NCBI RefSeq assembly: GCF_001428745.1
Contig: NZ_LMIO01000001.1
Location: forward strand, 1-64,000
DNA: 64,000 nt
Source of the DNA: Leifsonia sp. Root227
GTDB lineage: Bacteria; Actinomycetota; Actinomycetes; Actinomycetales; Microbacteriaceae
Direction: 5' to 3'
This document shows, in pieces, positions 33,829 through 42,996 of the stretch. The notes under the pieces are model-generated. The model saw only the letters and a program-made list of their open reading frames with translations, was not told the origin of the DNA and searched no databases. Each line of letters starts with the position of its first letter. The first letter of the stretch is position 1. Made by a program: the position numbers and the translations under genes.

Positions 33829-35457
33829 GTGAGCGCTGCAGACCGACTCCTTCCCCGCCCGCTACACGTCGAGGACCGCTCGGGAGAGTTCGTGCTCGAC
33901 GCCACGACGAGCATCGCCGCTGACGAGGCCGCCGCGGAGCAGGCGGCGTTGCTGCGTGCCGCGCTGAGCGCATCCACGGGGTGGGGGTTCGACGGTCGAG
34001 GAGGCCGGGAGATCGCCCTCTCCGTCGACCCATCGCTCGCGGCCGAGGGTTACCGGCTGTCCGTCGCGGCGGAGGGCGTCCGCATCGCAGGGGGCAGCGC
34101 ATCCGGGGTGGGCAACGGTGTGCAGGCGTTTCTGCAACTGCTGCCGCCGCAGGTCTACCGGCGTGCCACCGTGCCCTGGGTGCGCTGGGTCGCCCCCGCT
34201 TGCGAGGTCGCAGACGAGCCGGCCTTCCGCTGGCGCGGCGTCATGCTCGACGTGGCCAGGCACTTCCTGCCGAAGCACGACGTGCTCCGGTTCGTGGACC
34301 TGATGGCGATGCACCGCCTCAACGTGCTGCACCTGCACCTCACGGACGACCAGGGCTGGCGCATCCAGATCAACCGGTATCCGCGGCTCACCGAGGTGGG
34401 GGCGTGGCGGCGCGAGTCGCAGGTCGGCTACGGGGCGGATGCGCCGGGGGACGGCCGCCCGCACGGCGGTTACTACACGCAGGACGACCTGCGCGAGATC
34501 GTGGCGTACGCCTCGGCGCGCGGCATCACGATCGTGCCGGAGATCGAATCGCCGGGGCACGTGCAGGCGGCCATCGCCGCATACCCGGAGCTGGGCGTGA
34601 CGGGCGAGCCGCTGGAGGTCGGGACGCGGTGGGGGATCATCCCGAACGTGCTCAACGCGGAGGACAGCACGGTCGCGTTCTTCCGATATGTGCTCGACGA
34701 AGTGCTCGAGGTGTTCCCGTCCGCGTTCATCGGCGTGGGCGGCGACGAGTGCGTCAAAGACCAGTGGCGGGCGGATGCGCGGACGCAGGAGCGGATGCGC
34801 GAGCTCGGCGTGGGGAGCGAGGACGAGCTGCAGAGCTGGTTCGTGCGGCAGCTCGACGAGCACCTCACCGCGCGCGGGCGACGACTGTTCGGCTGGGACG
34901 AGATTCTGGAGGGCGGGCTCGCTCCCGGTGCGACCGTCGCGTCGTGGCGCGGATCGACAGGGGCGGTCGCTGCGGCGCGCGCAGGGCACGACGTGGTGCT
35001 GTGCCCGGACGAGACCGTATACCTCAACTACCGCCAGTCCGAGCATCCAGAGGAGCCCATCCCATTGGTGGTGGTGATCACCGTGCGCGACGTGTACGCG
35101 TTCGACCCAGTGCCGGCCGGGCTCACCGAGAGCGAGCGGGCGCACGTGCTGGGAGGCCAGGCCAACCTCTGGACCGAGTACATCGACTCGCCGCGGACGC
35201 TCGATTACTTCGCGTTCCCGCGGCTGTGCGCGCTCGCCGAAGCGCTGTGGACGGCGGGCGACCGCGACTACGACGCGTTCGCGTCCCGGCTGGATGCGCA
35301 CCTCGCGCGGCTCGACGCGCTCGGAGTCGAGTACCGTCGCGCCGACGGCCCGCTGCCCTGGCAGACCAGGCCGGGCATCCCCGGCCGTATCGACACGCGT
35401 GCCGCCCGCGCGGCCACCGTCGCCGCCCTCACCGCAAACATCGCCCCCACCCCCTGA
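33829..35457 (+). CDS. Beta-N-acetylhexosaminidase (GH20)
   Basis: 542 aa glycoside hydrolase family 20. GH20b domain ~1-125, catalytic barrel ~130-480: FRWRGVMLDVARHF, LNVLHLHLTDDQGWR, VPEIESPGHV, and the Asp-Glu catalytic pair D306-E307 in GVGGDEC. Trp residues in WRGSTG and NLWTEY line the sugar pocket. No signal peptide is visible, so it probably acts in the cytoplasm on imported chitin or cell-wall oligosaccharides. GTG start from the leaderless box. It ends in a long hairpin shared with the convergent reductase gene. Confidence 0.94.
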   Translation: MSAADRLLPRPLHVEDRSGEFVLDATTSIAADEAAAEQAALLRAALSASTGWGFDGRGGREIALSVDPSLAAEGYRLSVAAEGVRIAGGSASGVGNGVQAFLQLLPPQVYRRATVPWVRWVAPACEVADEPAFRWRGVMLDVARHFLPKHDVLRFVDLMAMHRLNVLHLHLTDDQGWRIQINRYPRLTEVGAWRRESQVGYGADAPGDGRPHGGYYTQDDLREIVAYASARGITIVPEIESPGHVQAAIAAYPELGVTGEPLEVGTRWGIIPNVLNAEDSTVAFFRYVLDEVLEVFPSAFIGVGGDECVKDQWRADARTQERMRELGVGSEDELQSWFVRQLDEHLTARGRRLFGWDEILEGGLAPGATVASWRGSTGAVAAARAGHDVVLCPDETVYLNYRQSEHPEEPIPLVVVITVRDVYAFDPVPAGLTESERAHVLGGQANLWTEYIDSPRTLDYFAFPRLCALAEALWTAGDRDYDAFASRLDAHLARLDALGVEYRRADGPLPWQTRPGIPGRIDTRAARAATVAALTANIAPTP

Positions 35458-35536
35458 CCGAAACAATCGAGCCCGGAGTTGTTCAGTGGCGACACCGGCG
35501 TGTCGCCTGAACAACTCCGGGCTCGATTGTTTCGGG
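35457..35536. terminator. Very long nested intergenic hairpin (family copy 2)
   Basis: The outer arms ACAATCGAGCCCGGAGTT (35463-35480) plus flanks pair perfectly with their complement up to 35535. A nested inner stem GGCGACAC (35488-35495) pairs with GTGTCGCC (35500-35507). In total ~37 base pairs, with a 2-base bulge. It occupies the whole space between convergent stop codons (35457 and 35538). It shares GGCGTGTCGCCTGAACAA with 12992-13009. Confidence 0.9.
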
Positions 35537-35537
35537 G

Positions 35538-36398
35538 TCAGGCGGCGTCGAGGGCGGCGAGCTCGTCGGGGGTGAGGACGAGGTCGACGGCCGTCGCGGA
35601 GTCGCGGATGGACTCCGGGCGGGATGCCCCGGGGATCGGGATGACGTGCGGGCTCTTGGCGAGGTGCCAGGCGAGCGCCACCACCTGCGGGCTCACGCCA
35701 CGCGCATCCGCGACCTGCTGGAACGGCGCGAACCGGTCGCCGAGCCCGGCCGCGGAGGTGATGCCGCCGAGCGGGCTCCACGGCAGGAACGCGATGCCGA
35801 GCTGGTCGGCCAGCTCCAGCTCCGGTTCGCTCGACCGGAAGGCCGGCGAGAACTGGTTCTGCACGGACGCGAGCCGGCCGCCCAGGATCTCCTGCGCCTG
35901 ACGGATCTGCTCCTGGTCGGCGTTCGAGATCCCGGCGAGGCGGATCACTCCCTCATCGAGGAGGTCGCGGATCGCACCGACCGAATCCTCGTACGGCACG
36001 TCGGGGTCGGGGCGGTGGAACTGGTACAGCCCGATCGCGTCTCCGCCGAGCCGTGCCAGCGACGCCTTGGCCGCCTCTTTGAGGTATTCGGGGCGTCCGT
36101 CGACATACCAGCTGCCGTCGCCGGGGCGGAGGTGACCGCCCTTCGTGGCGATGAGCACATTGGATGCGTCCCCGCCCCAACTGCGCACGGCTTCGGCGAT
36201 CAGCGACTCGTTGTGGCCGACCTCCCCGGCGTGCAGGTGGTAGGCGTCGGCGGTGTCGAAGAAGGTGATGCCCTCATCCAGTGCGGCGTGGATGGTCGCG
36301 ATGGAGCGGGCCTCGTCCGGTCGGCCCTCGATCGACATGGGCATTCCGCCCAGGCCGATCGCGCTCACCTGGACGTCGGCGATGCTGCGTGTCTTCAC
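35538..36398 (-). CDS. Aldo/keto reductase
   Basis: 286 aa AKR barrel. Active-site residues: FFDTADAYHLHAGE (Asp, Tyr), ATKGGHLRPGDG (Lys), and YQFHRPDP (His). C-terminal cofactor segment HVIPIPGASRPESIRDS. Its GTG start (36396-36398) overlaps the TGA of the upstream reductase by four bases, so the two reductases form an operon. Substrate unknown. Confidence 0.9.
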   Translation of the reverse strand: MKTRSIADVQVSAIGLGGMPMSIEGRPDEARSIATIHAALDEGITFFDTADAYHLHAGEVGHNESLIAEAVRSWGGDASNVLIATKGGHLRPGDGSWYVDGRPEYLKEAAKASLARLGGDAIGLYQFHRPDPDVPYEDSVGAIRDLLDEGVIRLAGISNADQEQIRQAQEILGGRLASVQNQFSPAFRSSEPELELADQLGIAFLPWSPLGGITSAAGLGDRFAPFQQVADARGVSPQVVALAWHLAKSPHVIPIPGASRPESIRDSATAVDLVLTPDELAALDAA

Positions 36399-37366
36399 CA
36401 GGCGTAGTCCTCCGGTGCGGTCTTGTGGCCGGGGAAGATCTCGTCCAGTCGGGCGAGAGCCGCCTCGTCGAGAGTGACGTCGAGGGCGCGGACGGCCGCA
36501 TCCAGTTGCTCGCTGGTGCGCGGACCGATGATCGGCGCGGTCACGGCCGGCTGGGCGAGCAGCCAGGCCAGTGCGATGTCACCGGGCTCGTGGCCGAGTT
36601 CCTCGGCGAACGCCTCGTAGGCCTCCACCGCATCCCTGTGCTTCTCGAGGGTTTCCGCAGCGCGCCCTTCGAGACGGCGCTTGCCCTCGTTCTGCTTGCG
36701 CAGCACGCCGCCGAGCAGGCCGCCGTGCAGTGGCGACCACGCGATGACGCCGACGCCGTTCGCCTGCGCGGCGGGCAGCACCTCCAGCTCGACCTGGCGG
36801 GTGAGCAGGTTGTAGATCGACTGCTCGCTGACCAGCCCGGTGTAGTTGCGCTTGCGCGCCTCTGCCTGTGCGGTGGCGATGTGCCACCCGGCGAAGTTGC
36901 TCGATCCCGCGTACAGGATCTTGCCCTGCGCGACGGCGACCTCCATGGCCTGCCAGATCTCATCCCACGGGGTTTCCCTGTCCACGTGGTGGAACTGGTA
37001 GATGTCGATGTGGTCGGTCTTGAGCCTGCTGAGGCTGGCGTCGAGTGCACGCCGGATGTTCAGCGCCGACAGCTTGCCGTCGTTGGGCCAGTCGCCCATG
37101 TCGCCGTACAGCTTGGTGGCGAGGACGGTGCGCTCGCGGCGGCCGTCGCCCTGGGAGAACCAGTCGCCGATGATGGTCTCCGTCGCGCCCTTGCCGCGGT
37201 GCTGACCGTAGACGTTGGCCGTGTCGAAGTAGTTGATGCCGTACTCGTGCGCGGCATCCATGATCGCGAACGAGTCTTCCTCGCTGGTCTGCGGCCCGAA
37301 ATTCATGGTGCCGAGCGCGAGCCGAGAGACTTTCAGGCCGGACCGGCCCAGGTGTGTGTACTCCAT
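36395..37366 (-). CDS. Aldo/keto reductase (YhdN/Tas-like)
   Basis: 323 aa AKR of the longer voltage-channel-beta-like type. MEYTHLGRSGLKVSRLALGTMNFG start, NYFDTANVYGQHRG (Asp, Tyr), LATKLYGDMGD (Lys), YQFHHVDRETP (His), and IIGPRTSEQLDAAVRAL for NADPH. It is the first gene of a two-reductase operon and diverges from the MBL gene. Substrate unknown. Confidence 0.92.
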   Translation of the reverse strand: MEYTHLGRSGLKVSRLALGTMNFGPQTSEEDSFAIMDAAHEYGINYFDTANVYGQHRGKGATETIIGDWFSQGDGRRERTVLATKLYGDMGDWPNDGKLSALNIRRALDASLSRLKTDHIDIYQFHHVDRETPWDEIWQAMEVAVAQGKILYAGSSNFAGWHIATAQAEARKRNYTGLVSEQSIYNLLTRQVELEVLPAAQANGVGVIAWSPLHGGLLGGVLRKQNEGKRRLEGRAAETLEKHRDAVEAYEAFAEELGHEPGDIALAWLLAQPAVTAPIIGPRTSEQLDAAVRALDVTLDEAALARLDEIFPGHKTAPEDYAW

Positions 37367-37480
37367 ACCGTCAGCATCCGCCCGCGCGAGTCAGCTGTCC
37401 AACAGGAGATGTGGATGGCATTGTGCAGGCCGGCGAATGAATGGATGCGGCACTCAGGCCGGCGGTGCGAAGCTGAGCGT

Positions 37481-38110
37481 ATGCAGCTCCTCACCGACGG
37501 CGTCTACCGCCTGCAGAATGCCACGGGCGCCAACGCCTACCTCGTCGACACCGGCAGCGGTTCGGTGATCGTCGACACGGGAACGCCGGGCGGCGCGACG
37601 AAGCTGCTGTCCGAGCTGCGGGATGCGCGCGACCTGCCCCCGGTGACCGACATCGTCCTCACGCACTACGACCCCGATCACGCCGGGGCGGCCGCAGCGC
37701 TCCAGCGGGAGACCGGCGCGCGCGTGTGGATGGGGCGCGCGGATGCTGCCGTCCTGCGCGGCGAGGCCCCGGCGCCGACGCGCTTCCGACGTTTCCTCGG
37801 CCGCATCTATCCGGGCACGGAGGTGCCGGCCGATCTGCACGAGATCCCGGGGACGGGCGAGACCGAGATCGTGCAGGGGGTCGTCGCGATCCCCGCCCCT
37901 GGTCACACGGACGGGCACGTCGTCGTCGAGGCGCGCGGCGTGGTCTTCGCCGGGGATGCGGTGCGCGTTTCGAAGGGCCGCCTGGTGCAGATGCCGTGGT
38001 TCCTCATCAGCGACAAGCAGAAGGCGCTGGCGACGGCCGACCTGATCGCATCCCGCCGCCCGCGCCTGGTCTGCCCAGGCCACGGGGCGCCGGGGCGGAT
38101 CGACGGGTGA
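37481..38110 (+). CDS. Metallo-beta-lactamase-fold hydrolase
   Basis: 209 aa. Zinc motif HYDPDH (~62-67), a variant of HxHxDH with Tyr-Asp in place of xH, then PAPGHTDGHVVVE and FAGDAVRV, and the final CPGHGAPG. It resembles single-domain MBL hydrolases of YflN type; the substrate is unknown. The ATG at 37481 is preceded 6 bases upstream by GAAGCT. A 10-base direct repeat (CAGGCCGGCG at 37426 and 37455) lies in its upstream region. Confidence 0.88.
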   Translation: MQLLTDGVYRLQNATGANAYLVDTGSGSVIVDTGTPGGATKLLSELRDARDLPPVTDIVLTHYDPDHAGAAAALQRETGARVWMGRADAAVLRGEAPAPTRFRRFLGRIYPGTEVPADLHEIPGTGETEIVQGVVAIPAPGHTDGHVVVEARGVVFAGDAVRVSKGRLVQMPWFLISDKQKALATADLIASRRPRLVCPGHGAPGRIDG

Positions 38111-38181
38111 GGGGCTGAGGCAGCGCGTCAGCGAGTCAGCAACCCGGCCTCAGCGGCCCACACGTCAGCGGCCCGCACACC

Positions 38182-38436
38182 TCAGCGGCTGAGCGCGGCC
38201 TCGAGCTCCGGGTCGGTCGGCTCGACCAGGTGGGAGCCGTCGGGGAAGACGATGACCGGGATGTTCGTGCGGCCGCTGATCGCCTGGGCGACGTCGGCCT
38301 TCTCCGGGGTGGCCACGAGGTCGATGTAGTCGTAGTCGGCACCGAGGCGGTCGAGGAGGGCCTTGGAGCGGATGCAGTCGCGGCACCAGTCGGCGCCGAA
38401 CACGGTCACTTTGTCATACGTCTGCGCGGAAGTCAT
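38182..38436 (-). CDS. Mycoredoxin-like glutaredoxin
   Basis: 84 aa thioredoxin-fold protein with active site WCRDC (C18, C21) and NIPVIVFPDGS, the cis-Pro loop. Size and motif match actinobacterial mycoredoxin/NrdH-type proteins, which reduce mycothiol-mixed disulfides. The ATG overlaps the stop of the upstream kinase gene as ATGA, so the pair is co-translated. Confidence 0.9.
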   Translation of the reverse strand: MTSAQTYDKVTVFGADWCRDCIRSKALLDRLGADYDYIDLVATPEKADVAQAISGRTNIPVIVFPDGSHLVEPTDPELEAALSR

Positions 38437-39113
38437 GGTTCGAGCCTAAGCGCAGCAGCCTGGGAGCCGTCCATGCGGGAGCCGTCCACGACGCGCGTCG
38501 CGTGCATCCGATGGCCTTCGATGAGCGCGGCGTTCGCGCCGTCGACCTCGCGCGCCCACGCCTCCGCCGCCTCTGGAGTGCGGCCGTGGCGGGTGTGCCT
38601 GTCGATCAGGCGGCCGAGCCGCACCGACTCCGGAGTGGACACGAACCAGCTCTCCGCCAGCAGGTCGGGGATGCGCGACCACGGCTCGGCATCGGCCAGC
38701 AGGTAGTTGCCCTCCACCACCACCAGCCTGGTCTCCGGCGCGATGGCGATGCTGGCGGCGACGGGTTCGTCCACGGTGCGGTCGAAGCCGGGGGCGTACA
38801 CCGTGTGCTCGCGTTCCGTCGCCACGCGTTCGAGCAGCGCGACGAAACCCCAAGCGTCGAACGTGTCGATCGCGCCCTTGCGGTCGTGGCGACCGAGCGC
38901 ATCCAGGGTCGCGTTGGCGAGATGGAAGCCGTCCATCGGCAGGGATGCGGCGAACGCCGGGTGGTCGGGCATCCGGGCGTTCGCATGTTCGACAACGGCC
39001 AGCGCGAGCGTGGTCTTGCCAGAGCCTGGACTCCCCGCGATACCGACGAGCACGCGTGCGCTCGGGGACGCGAGCGTGAGGTTCACGGCCGCGTCGGCCA
39101 GCTCGTCGATCAC
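38433..39113 (-). CDS. P-loop nucleoside/sugar kinase family protein
   Basis: 226 aa with Walker A GSPGSGKTT (27-35), PMDGFHLAN in the substrate-acceptor region, VVVEGNYLL (Walker B) and RHTRHGRTPEAAEAW in the lid. It resembles the uridine kinase/pantothenate kinase-like family, some members of which phosphorylate fructose; the substrate is not determined. The GTG at 39113 is favoured by GAGACT 6 bases upstream; an ATG at 39143 would add 10 residues. Confidence 0.88.
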   Translation of the reverse strand: MIDELADAAVNLTLASPSARVLVGIAGSPGSGKTTLALAVVEHANARMPDHPAFAASLPMDGFHLANATLDALGRHDRKGAIDTFDAWGFVALLERVATEREHTVYAPGFDRTVDEPVAASIAIAPETRLVVVEGNYLLADAEPWSRIPDLLAESWFVSTPESVRLGRLIDRHTRHGRTPEAAEAWAREVDGANAALIEGHRMHATRVVDGSRMDGSQAAALRLEP

Positions 39114-39160
39114 CGGACCAGTCTCACACACGCGCGGACGCATGCTTCCGGCGAGAGCCG

Positions 39161-40174
39161 TCAGGTGGAAGCGACCGTGCTCGCTCGAACGACGAGTTCG
39201 GGCTGGTAGACGATCTGGCGAGGCTGGATGCCGGGGTCCGCGCTCTCCTCCAGGAGGATCTGCACAGCGGTCTCACCGATCTGGGAGCTGGGCTGGCGGA
39301 TGGACGAAAGGGGAACGACCGCCGCGCTCGCGAAGTCGATGTCGTCGTAGCCGATCAACGCGATCTCGTCCGGGACGGCGATGGTGCTCTGCATGAACAG
39401 TGCTTGAAGGAGCCCGGTGGCCAGGAGATCGTTGGCCGCGAAGATCGCGTCCGGTCGTTCCGACGCTGCTCTGGCCGCGATGTCCAGGCCTGCCGCGCGC
39501 CCTTCGAGCACGCTGAGGGCGCGGACGGGGAGAACCTCGAGGGACGCGTCCGGGTACGCCGCGACAGCGCGGCGGGCGCCCTCCAGACGGTCGCTCGCCT
39601 GGCGGATCTCGAACGGGCCTCCCACGTACGCGATCCTCCTCCGTCCGATCTCCAGCAGGTGGGCGACGGCAAGCTCGCCGCCGATGACGTCGTCGACCGA
39701 GACGGAGCTGAACGATGTGTCGGGGCTCGTGCGGTCCACGAGCACCGACGGGATGCCGTGGTCGCGCAACCGTCGAAGGTGCGGAATCACATCGCCGACA
39801 GGGGAGATGAGGACGCCGTTGACGCGCTGCTGCTCGAAAAGGTCGAGGTACGTGGTCTCGCGCTCGACCTTCTCGTCACTGTTTCCGAGGAGCACCGAGA
39901 GCGAGGAATGGGCAGCGTGATCCTCGGCGCCTCTGGCGATCGCCGCGAAGAACGGGTTCGCGATGTCCAGGATGATCAGCCCGATCGCGCGACTGTGACC
40001 TGCTCGAAGCTGGCGCGCGGCGTCGTTCCGCACGAATCCGAGCTTCTGGATGGCCGTCTGGACGCGCACGACGGTGGCCTCCGCCACGCGCTCCGGGCGG
40101 TTCAGCACGTTCGAGACGGTGCCGACGGAGACGCCGGCGAGAGCGGCAACGTCCTTCACGCTCACGCTCGGCAT
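39161..40174 (-). CDS. LacI-family regulator of the rhamnose genes
   Basis: 337 aa. HTH ~1-55 (SVKDVAALAGVSVGTVSNVLNRPERV) and sugar-binding core ~60-335. It diverges from the rhamnose ABC transporter operon across a 264-base gap with two operator-like sites near each gene, so it very likely represses both until rhamnose or a derivative binds. AGGACA lies just before the ATG at 40174. The role is inference from position. Confidence 0.92.
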   Translation of the reverse strand: MPSVSVKDVAALAGVSVGTVSNVLNRPERVAEATVVRVQTAIQKLGFVRNDAARQLRAGHSRAIGLIILDIANPFFAAIARGAEDHAAHSSLSVLLGNSDEKVERETTYLDLFEQQRVNGVLISPVGDVIPHLRRLRDHGIPSVLVDRTSPDTSFSSVSVDDVIGGELAVAHLLEIGRRRIAYVGGPFEIRQASDRLEGARRAVAAYPDASLEVLPVRALSVLEGRAAGLDIAARAASERPDAIFAANDLLATGLLQALFMQSTIAVPDEIALIGYDDIDFASAAVVPLSSIRQPSSQIGETAVQILLEESADPGIQPRQIVYQPELVVRASTVAST

Positions 40175-40239
40175 CGCTGTCCTGTTCTGTCGCCCTGACG
40201 GAAGTGTACGGCAGGAACGCGGCGCGACGCATCCCGAAT

Positions 40240-40251
40240 TGAATCGTTTCT
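40240..40251. promoter_or_regulatory. LacI-type operator, regulator side
   Basis: TGAATCGTTTCT is an imperfect palindrome close to the TGAAACGTTTCA type of LacI operator, 66 bases upstream of the LacI gene start. Confidence 0.5.
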
Positions 40252-40337
40252 ATGGCTGACGCGGGATTCCGGCGGTGTGCGGCGACGTTCATCGGTTGCT
40301 GTCCGGTAACAACCACGGATTCATTGGCCGGAAGTGC

Positions 40338-40367
40338 TTGACGAATGAAGACGGTCGGCCATAGAGT
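40338..40367 (+). promoter_or_regulatory. Promoter of the rhamnose operon
   Basis: TTGACG (40338-40343) and TAGAGT (40362-40367) are separated by 18 bases, a plausible housekeeping promoter that would start transcription near 40374, just before the operator at 40385. Confidence 0.45.
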
Positions 40368-40384
40368 GCTCACGTTCATTCGAT

Positions 40385-40396
40385 TAAAACGTTTCA
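40385..40396. promoter_or_regulatory. LacI-type operator, transporter side
   Basis: TAAAACGTTTCA, with central AAACGTTT, differs from TGAAACGTTTCA at two positions. It is placed just downstream of the predicted transcription start, where repressor binding would block elongation. Confidence 0.55.
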
Positions 40397-40438
40397 TTCA
40401 GACGTTGCGATCCTCACTGTGGAGGCCAGGTTCCGTCA

Positions 40439-41965
40439 ATGCCGACCAACCCGACTGTCAACGGTCCAGCCGTGCTCGAACTTCGCGATGTCGCCAAGAA
40501 GTTCGGATCGGTGGTCGCGCTGACCTCCGCCACTCTCACGGTGCATTCCAACTCCATCCACGCGCTCGTCGGCGAGAACGGGGCGGGCAAGTCGACGCTC
40601 GTCAAGATCGTCGCCGGTCTGTACCAGAAGGACTCCGGCGAATTCCTGTTCCGCGGTGAGCCGGTGGACTTCACCTCCACCGCCGCGGCCAAAGCCGCCG
40701 GCATCGCCGTCATCTACCAGGAACCGACGCTTTTCCCCGACCTCTCTGTGGTCGAGAACATCTTCATGGGCCGCCAGCCCACGGATCGGCTCGGAAGGAT
40801 CGACCGCAAGGCGATGCGGGCTGAAGCGCGCGAGATCTTCGCCAGGCTGGCCGTGCGCATCGACCCGGACCGCATCGCGGAGGGGCTGTCCATCGCCGAC
40901 CAGCAGATCATCGAGATCGCCAAGGCCATCTCGCTCGACGCGCGCCTGCTCATCATGGACGAGCCGACGGCAGCCCTCTCCGGCGTCGAGGTCGAGCGGC
41001 TGTTCGCGGTCGCGCGCAGCCTGCGCGATGAGGGACGGGGGCTCGTGTTCATCTCGCACCGCTTCGACGAGGTCTTCTCGCTCTGCGACACCATCACCGT
41101 GATGCGGGACGGGAGGTACATATCCACCGACGCGACCGCCGACGTCGAAGAGGACGAGATCGTGCGGCGAATGGTCGGCCGCGATGTGACCGACCTGTTC
41201 CCGAAGCAGGAGACGACGGTCGGTGATGAACTGCTCCGGGTGGATGCGCTCACATCCGTCGGCGTCTTCTCTGACGTCTCCTTCACCGTCAGAGCAGGGG
41301 AGATCGTCGCCCTGGCAGGACTCGTCGGAGCAGGCAGAAGCGAGATCGCGCGAGCCGTCTTCGGCGTCGACGGCTATCAGAGCGGCACGGTCACCCTCGC
41401 GGGCAAACCGGTGCCCAAGCGCCGGCCGGCCGCGGCGATGGCGGCCGGCCTCGCGCTCGTCCCCGAGGACCGCCGCAAGCAGGGGCTCGTGCTGGACTCG
41501 TCCGTCGCGAGGAACACCACCCTCGCCATCCGCTCGAAGCTCGCGAAGTGGGGCTTCCTCCGGAACGCGAGCGAGAACCGTGCGGCGCGGGAATGGGCGC
41601 AGCGACTCCAGGTCAAGACCTCAGCACTCGACACGCTGGCGGGGACGCTCAGCGGCGGTAACCAGCAGAAGGTCGTTCTCGGCAAGTGGCTGGCCACCAA
41701 CCCCCGTGTCCTCATCATCGACGAGCCGACTCGCGGCATCGACGTCGGAACGAAAGCGGAAGTGCACAGGCTCACCTCGGAGCTCGCCGGCCGCGGAATG
41801 GGAATCCTCATGATCTCGTCCGAGCTTCCGGAGGTGCTCGGCATGGCCGACCGCGTGCTGGTCGTGCGCGAAGGCCGCATCACTGCCGAACTCTCCCGCG
41901 CGGAAGCCACGGCAGAGAACGTCATGTACGCCGCCACCCACGCCGCAGAGGAGGTCACCCGATGA
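40439..41965 (+). CDS. Rhamnose ABC transporter, ATP-binding protein
   Basis: 508 aa with two ABC domains, like RbsA/RhaT. First Walker [10 protein letters not shown] (45-53); the first Walker B lies in [12 protein letters not shown]; the second domain has [15 protein letters not shown] in place of a canonical Walker A, as usual for this family, and [15 protein letters not shown] as signature. GGAGG lies at 40421-40425, somewhat far from the ATG. The stop overlaps the permease start (ATGA). First gene of the rhamnose operon. Confidence 0.93.
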   Translation: MPTNPTVNGPAVLELRDVAKKFGSVVALTSATLTVHSNSIHALVGENGAGKSTLVKIVAGLYQKDSGEFLFRGEPVDFTSTAAAKAAGIAVIYQEPTLFPDLSVVENIFMGRQPTDRLGRIDRKAMRAEAREIFARLAVRIDPDRIAEGLSIADQQIIEIAKAISLDARLLIMDEPTAALSGVEVERLFAVARSLRDEGRGLVFISHRFDEVFSLCDTITVMRDGRYISTDATADVEEDEIVRRMVGRDVTDLFPKQETTVGDELLRVDALTSVGVFSDVSFTVRAGEIVALAGLVGAGRSEIARAVFGVDGYQSGTVTLAGKPVPKRRPAAAMAAGLALVPEDRRKQGLVLDSSVARNTTLAIRSKLAKWGFLRNASENRAAREWAQRLQVKTSALDTLAGTLSGGNQQKVVLGKWLATNPRVLIIDEPTRGIDVGTKAEVHRLTSELAGRGMGILMISSELPEVLGMADRVLVVREGRITAELSRAEATAENVMYAATHAAEEVTR

Positions 41966-42996
41966 CCGCCCTTCAGACCCGTGAGCCCGGCTCGTCCGCG
42001 GTCACGCGCGGGGTCAGGGCATTCTTCGGCGCTCGCGAGACGGGCATCCTCCTCGCCCTGCTCGTGGTGATCGCGGTGACGACGATCATCAACCCCACCT
42101 TCCTGTTCAGCCCTGACGGCTGGCGCGATCTGCTCCTGACGCCGTCCATCCTGGTGATCGTTGCCGTGGGGCAGGCGATGGTCATCATCACCAGGAGCGT
42201 CGACCTGTCGGTCGGCTCCGTCGTCGGCCTCACGGCCTACCTCACAGGGCGGCTGTTCATCGACTTCCCCGGCATTCCGATCATCCTGGTCTTCGTCATC
42301 GGCCTCGCGGCAGGTGCGCTGCTCGGCCTGGTCAACGGCGCTCTCGTCGCGTTCGGCAAGGTGCCCGCCCTTGTGATCACCCTCGGAACCCTGTACGCAT
42401 ACCGCGGCATCAACGTGCTCTGGACCGGCAGCAACCGGATCAACGCGAGCGACCTGCCGTCCGGCTTCCTCAGCCTCGGCACGAACTCGTTCCTGAGCAT
42501 CCCGTACCTGACGATCCTCGCCCTCGTGGTCGTGCTCGTCGCCGGCTGGTACCTGCGCAACAAGCGCGGTGGACGCGAGCTGTACGCGATCGGCTCCGAC
42601 CCCGCGGCCGCAGAGCTCTACGGCCTCAAAGTGACACAGCGCATCCTGATCGCTTTCGTGCTCTGCGGCGCGCTCGCCGGGCTCGCCGGTGTGCTCTTCG
42701 CTGCCAGGTACGGCACCACGAACTCGCAGACCGGAACCGGGCTCGAACTGCAAGCCGTCGGCGCCGCCGTGATCGGCGGTGTCGCGATCTTCGGCGGGAG
42801 CGGAACCGTCTACGGTGCGGCGATCGGCGCCGTGCTGCTCCTCACCATCAACCGCGCGCTCCCCATCCTCGGCATCCAGGACTTCTGGCAGCAGGCAGTG
42901 GTCGGCGTCCTCATCATCGGAGCGATCGTGCTCGACAGGGTTCTCGCCCTTCGATTGTCCAGACGGCTCGTGGCACAACGGGAGGTCGACCAGTGA
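41962..42996 (+). CDS. Rhamnose ABC transporter permease 1
   Basis: 344 aa BPD_transp_2-type permease with about ten transmembrane helices. Signature regions [25 protein letters not shown] and [17 protein letters not shown] are typical of sugar permeases of the RbsC/RhaP family. The ATG overlaps the ATPase stop; its own stop overlaps the next permease start as GTGA. Confidence 0.93.
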   Translation: MTALQTREPGSSAVTRGVRAFFGARETGILLALLVVIAVTTIINPTFLFSPDGWRDLLLTPSILVIVAVGQAMVIITRSVDLSVGSVVGLTAYLTGRLFIDFPGIPIILVFVIGLAAGALLGLVNGALVAFGKVPALVITLGTLYAYRGINVLWTGSNRINASDLPSGFLSLGTNSFLSIPYLTILALVVVLVAGWYLRNKRGGRELYAIGSDPAAAELYGLKVTQRILIAFVLCGALAGLAGVLFAARYGTTNSQTGTGLELQAVGAAVIGGVAIFGGSGTVYGAAIGAVLLLTINRALPILGIQDFWQQAVVGVLIIGAIVLDRVLALRLSRRLVAQREVDQ

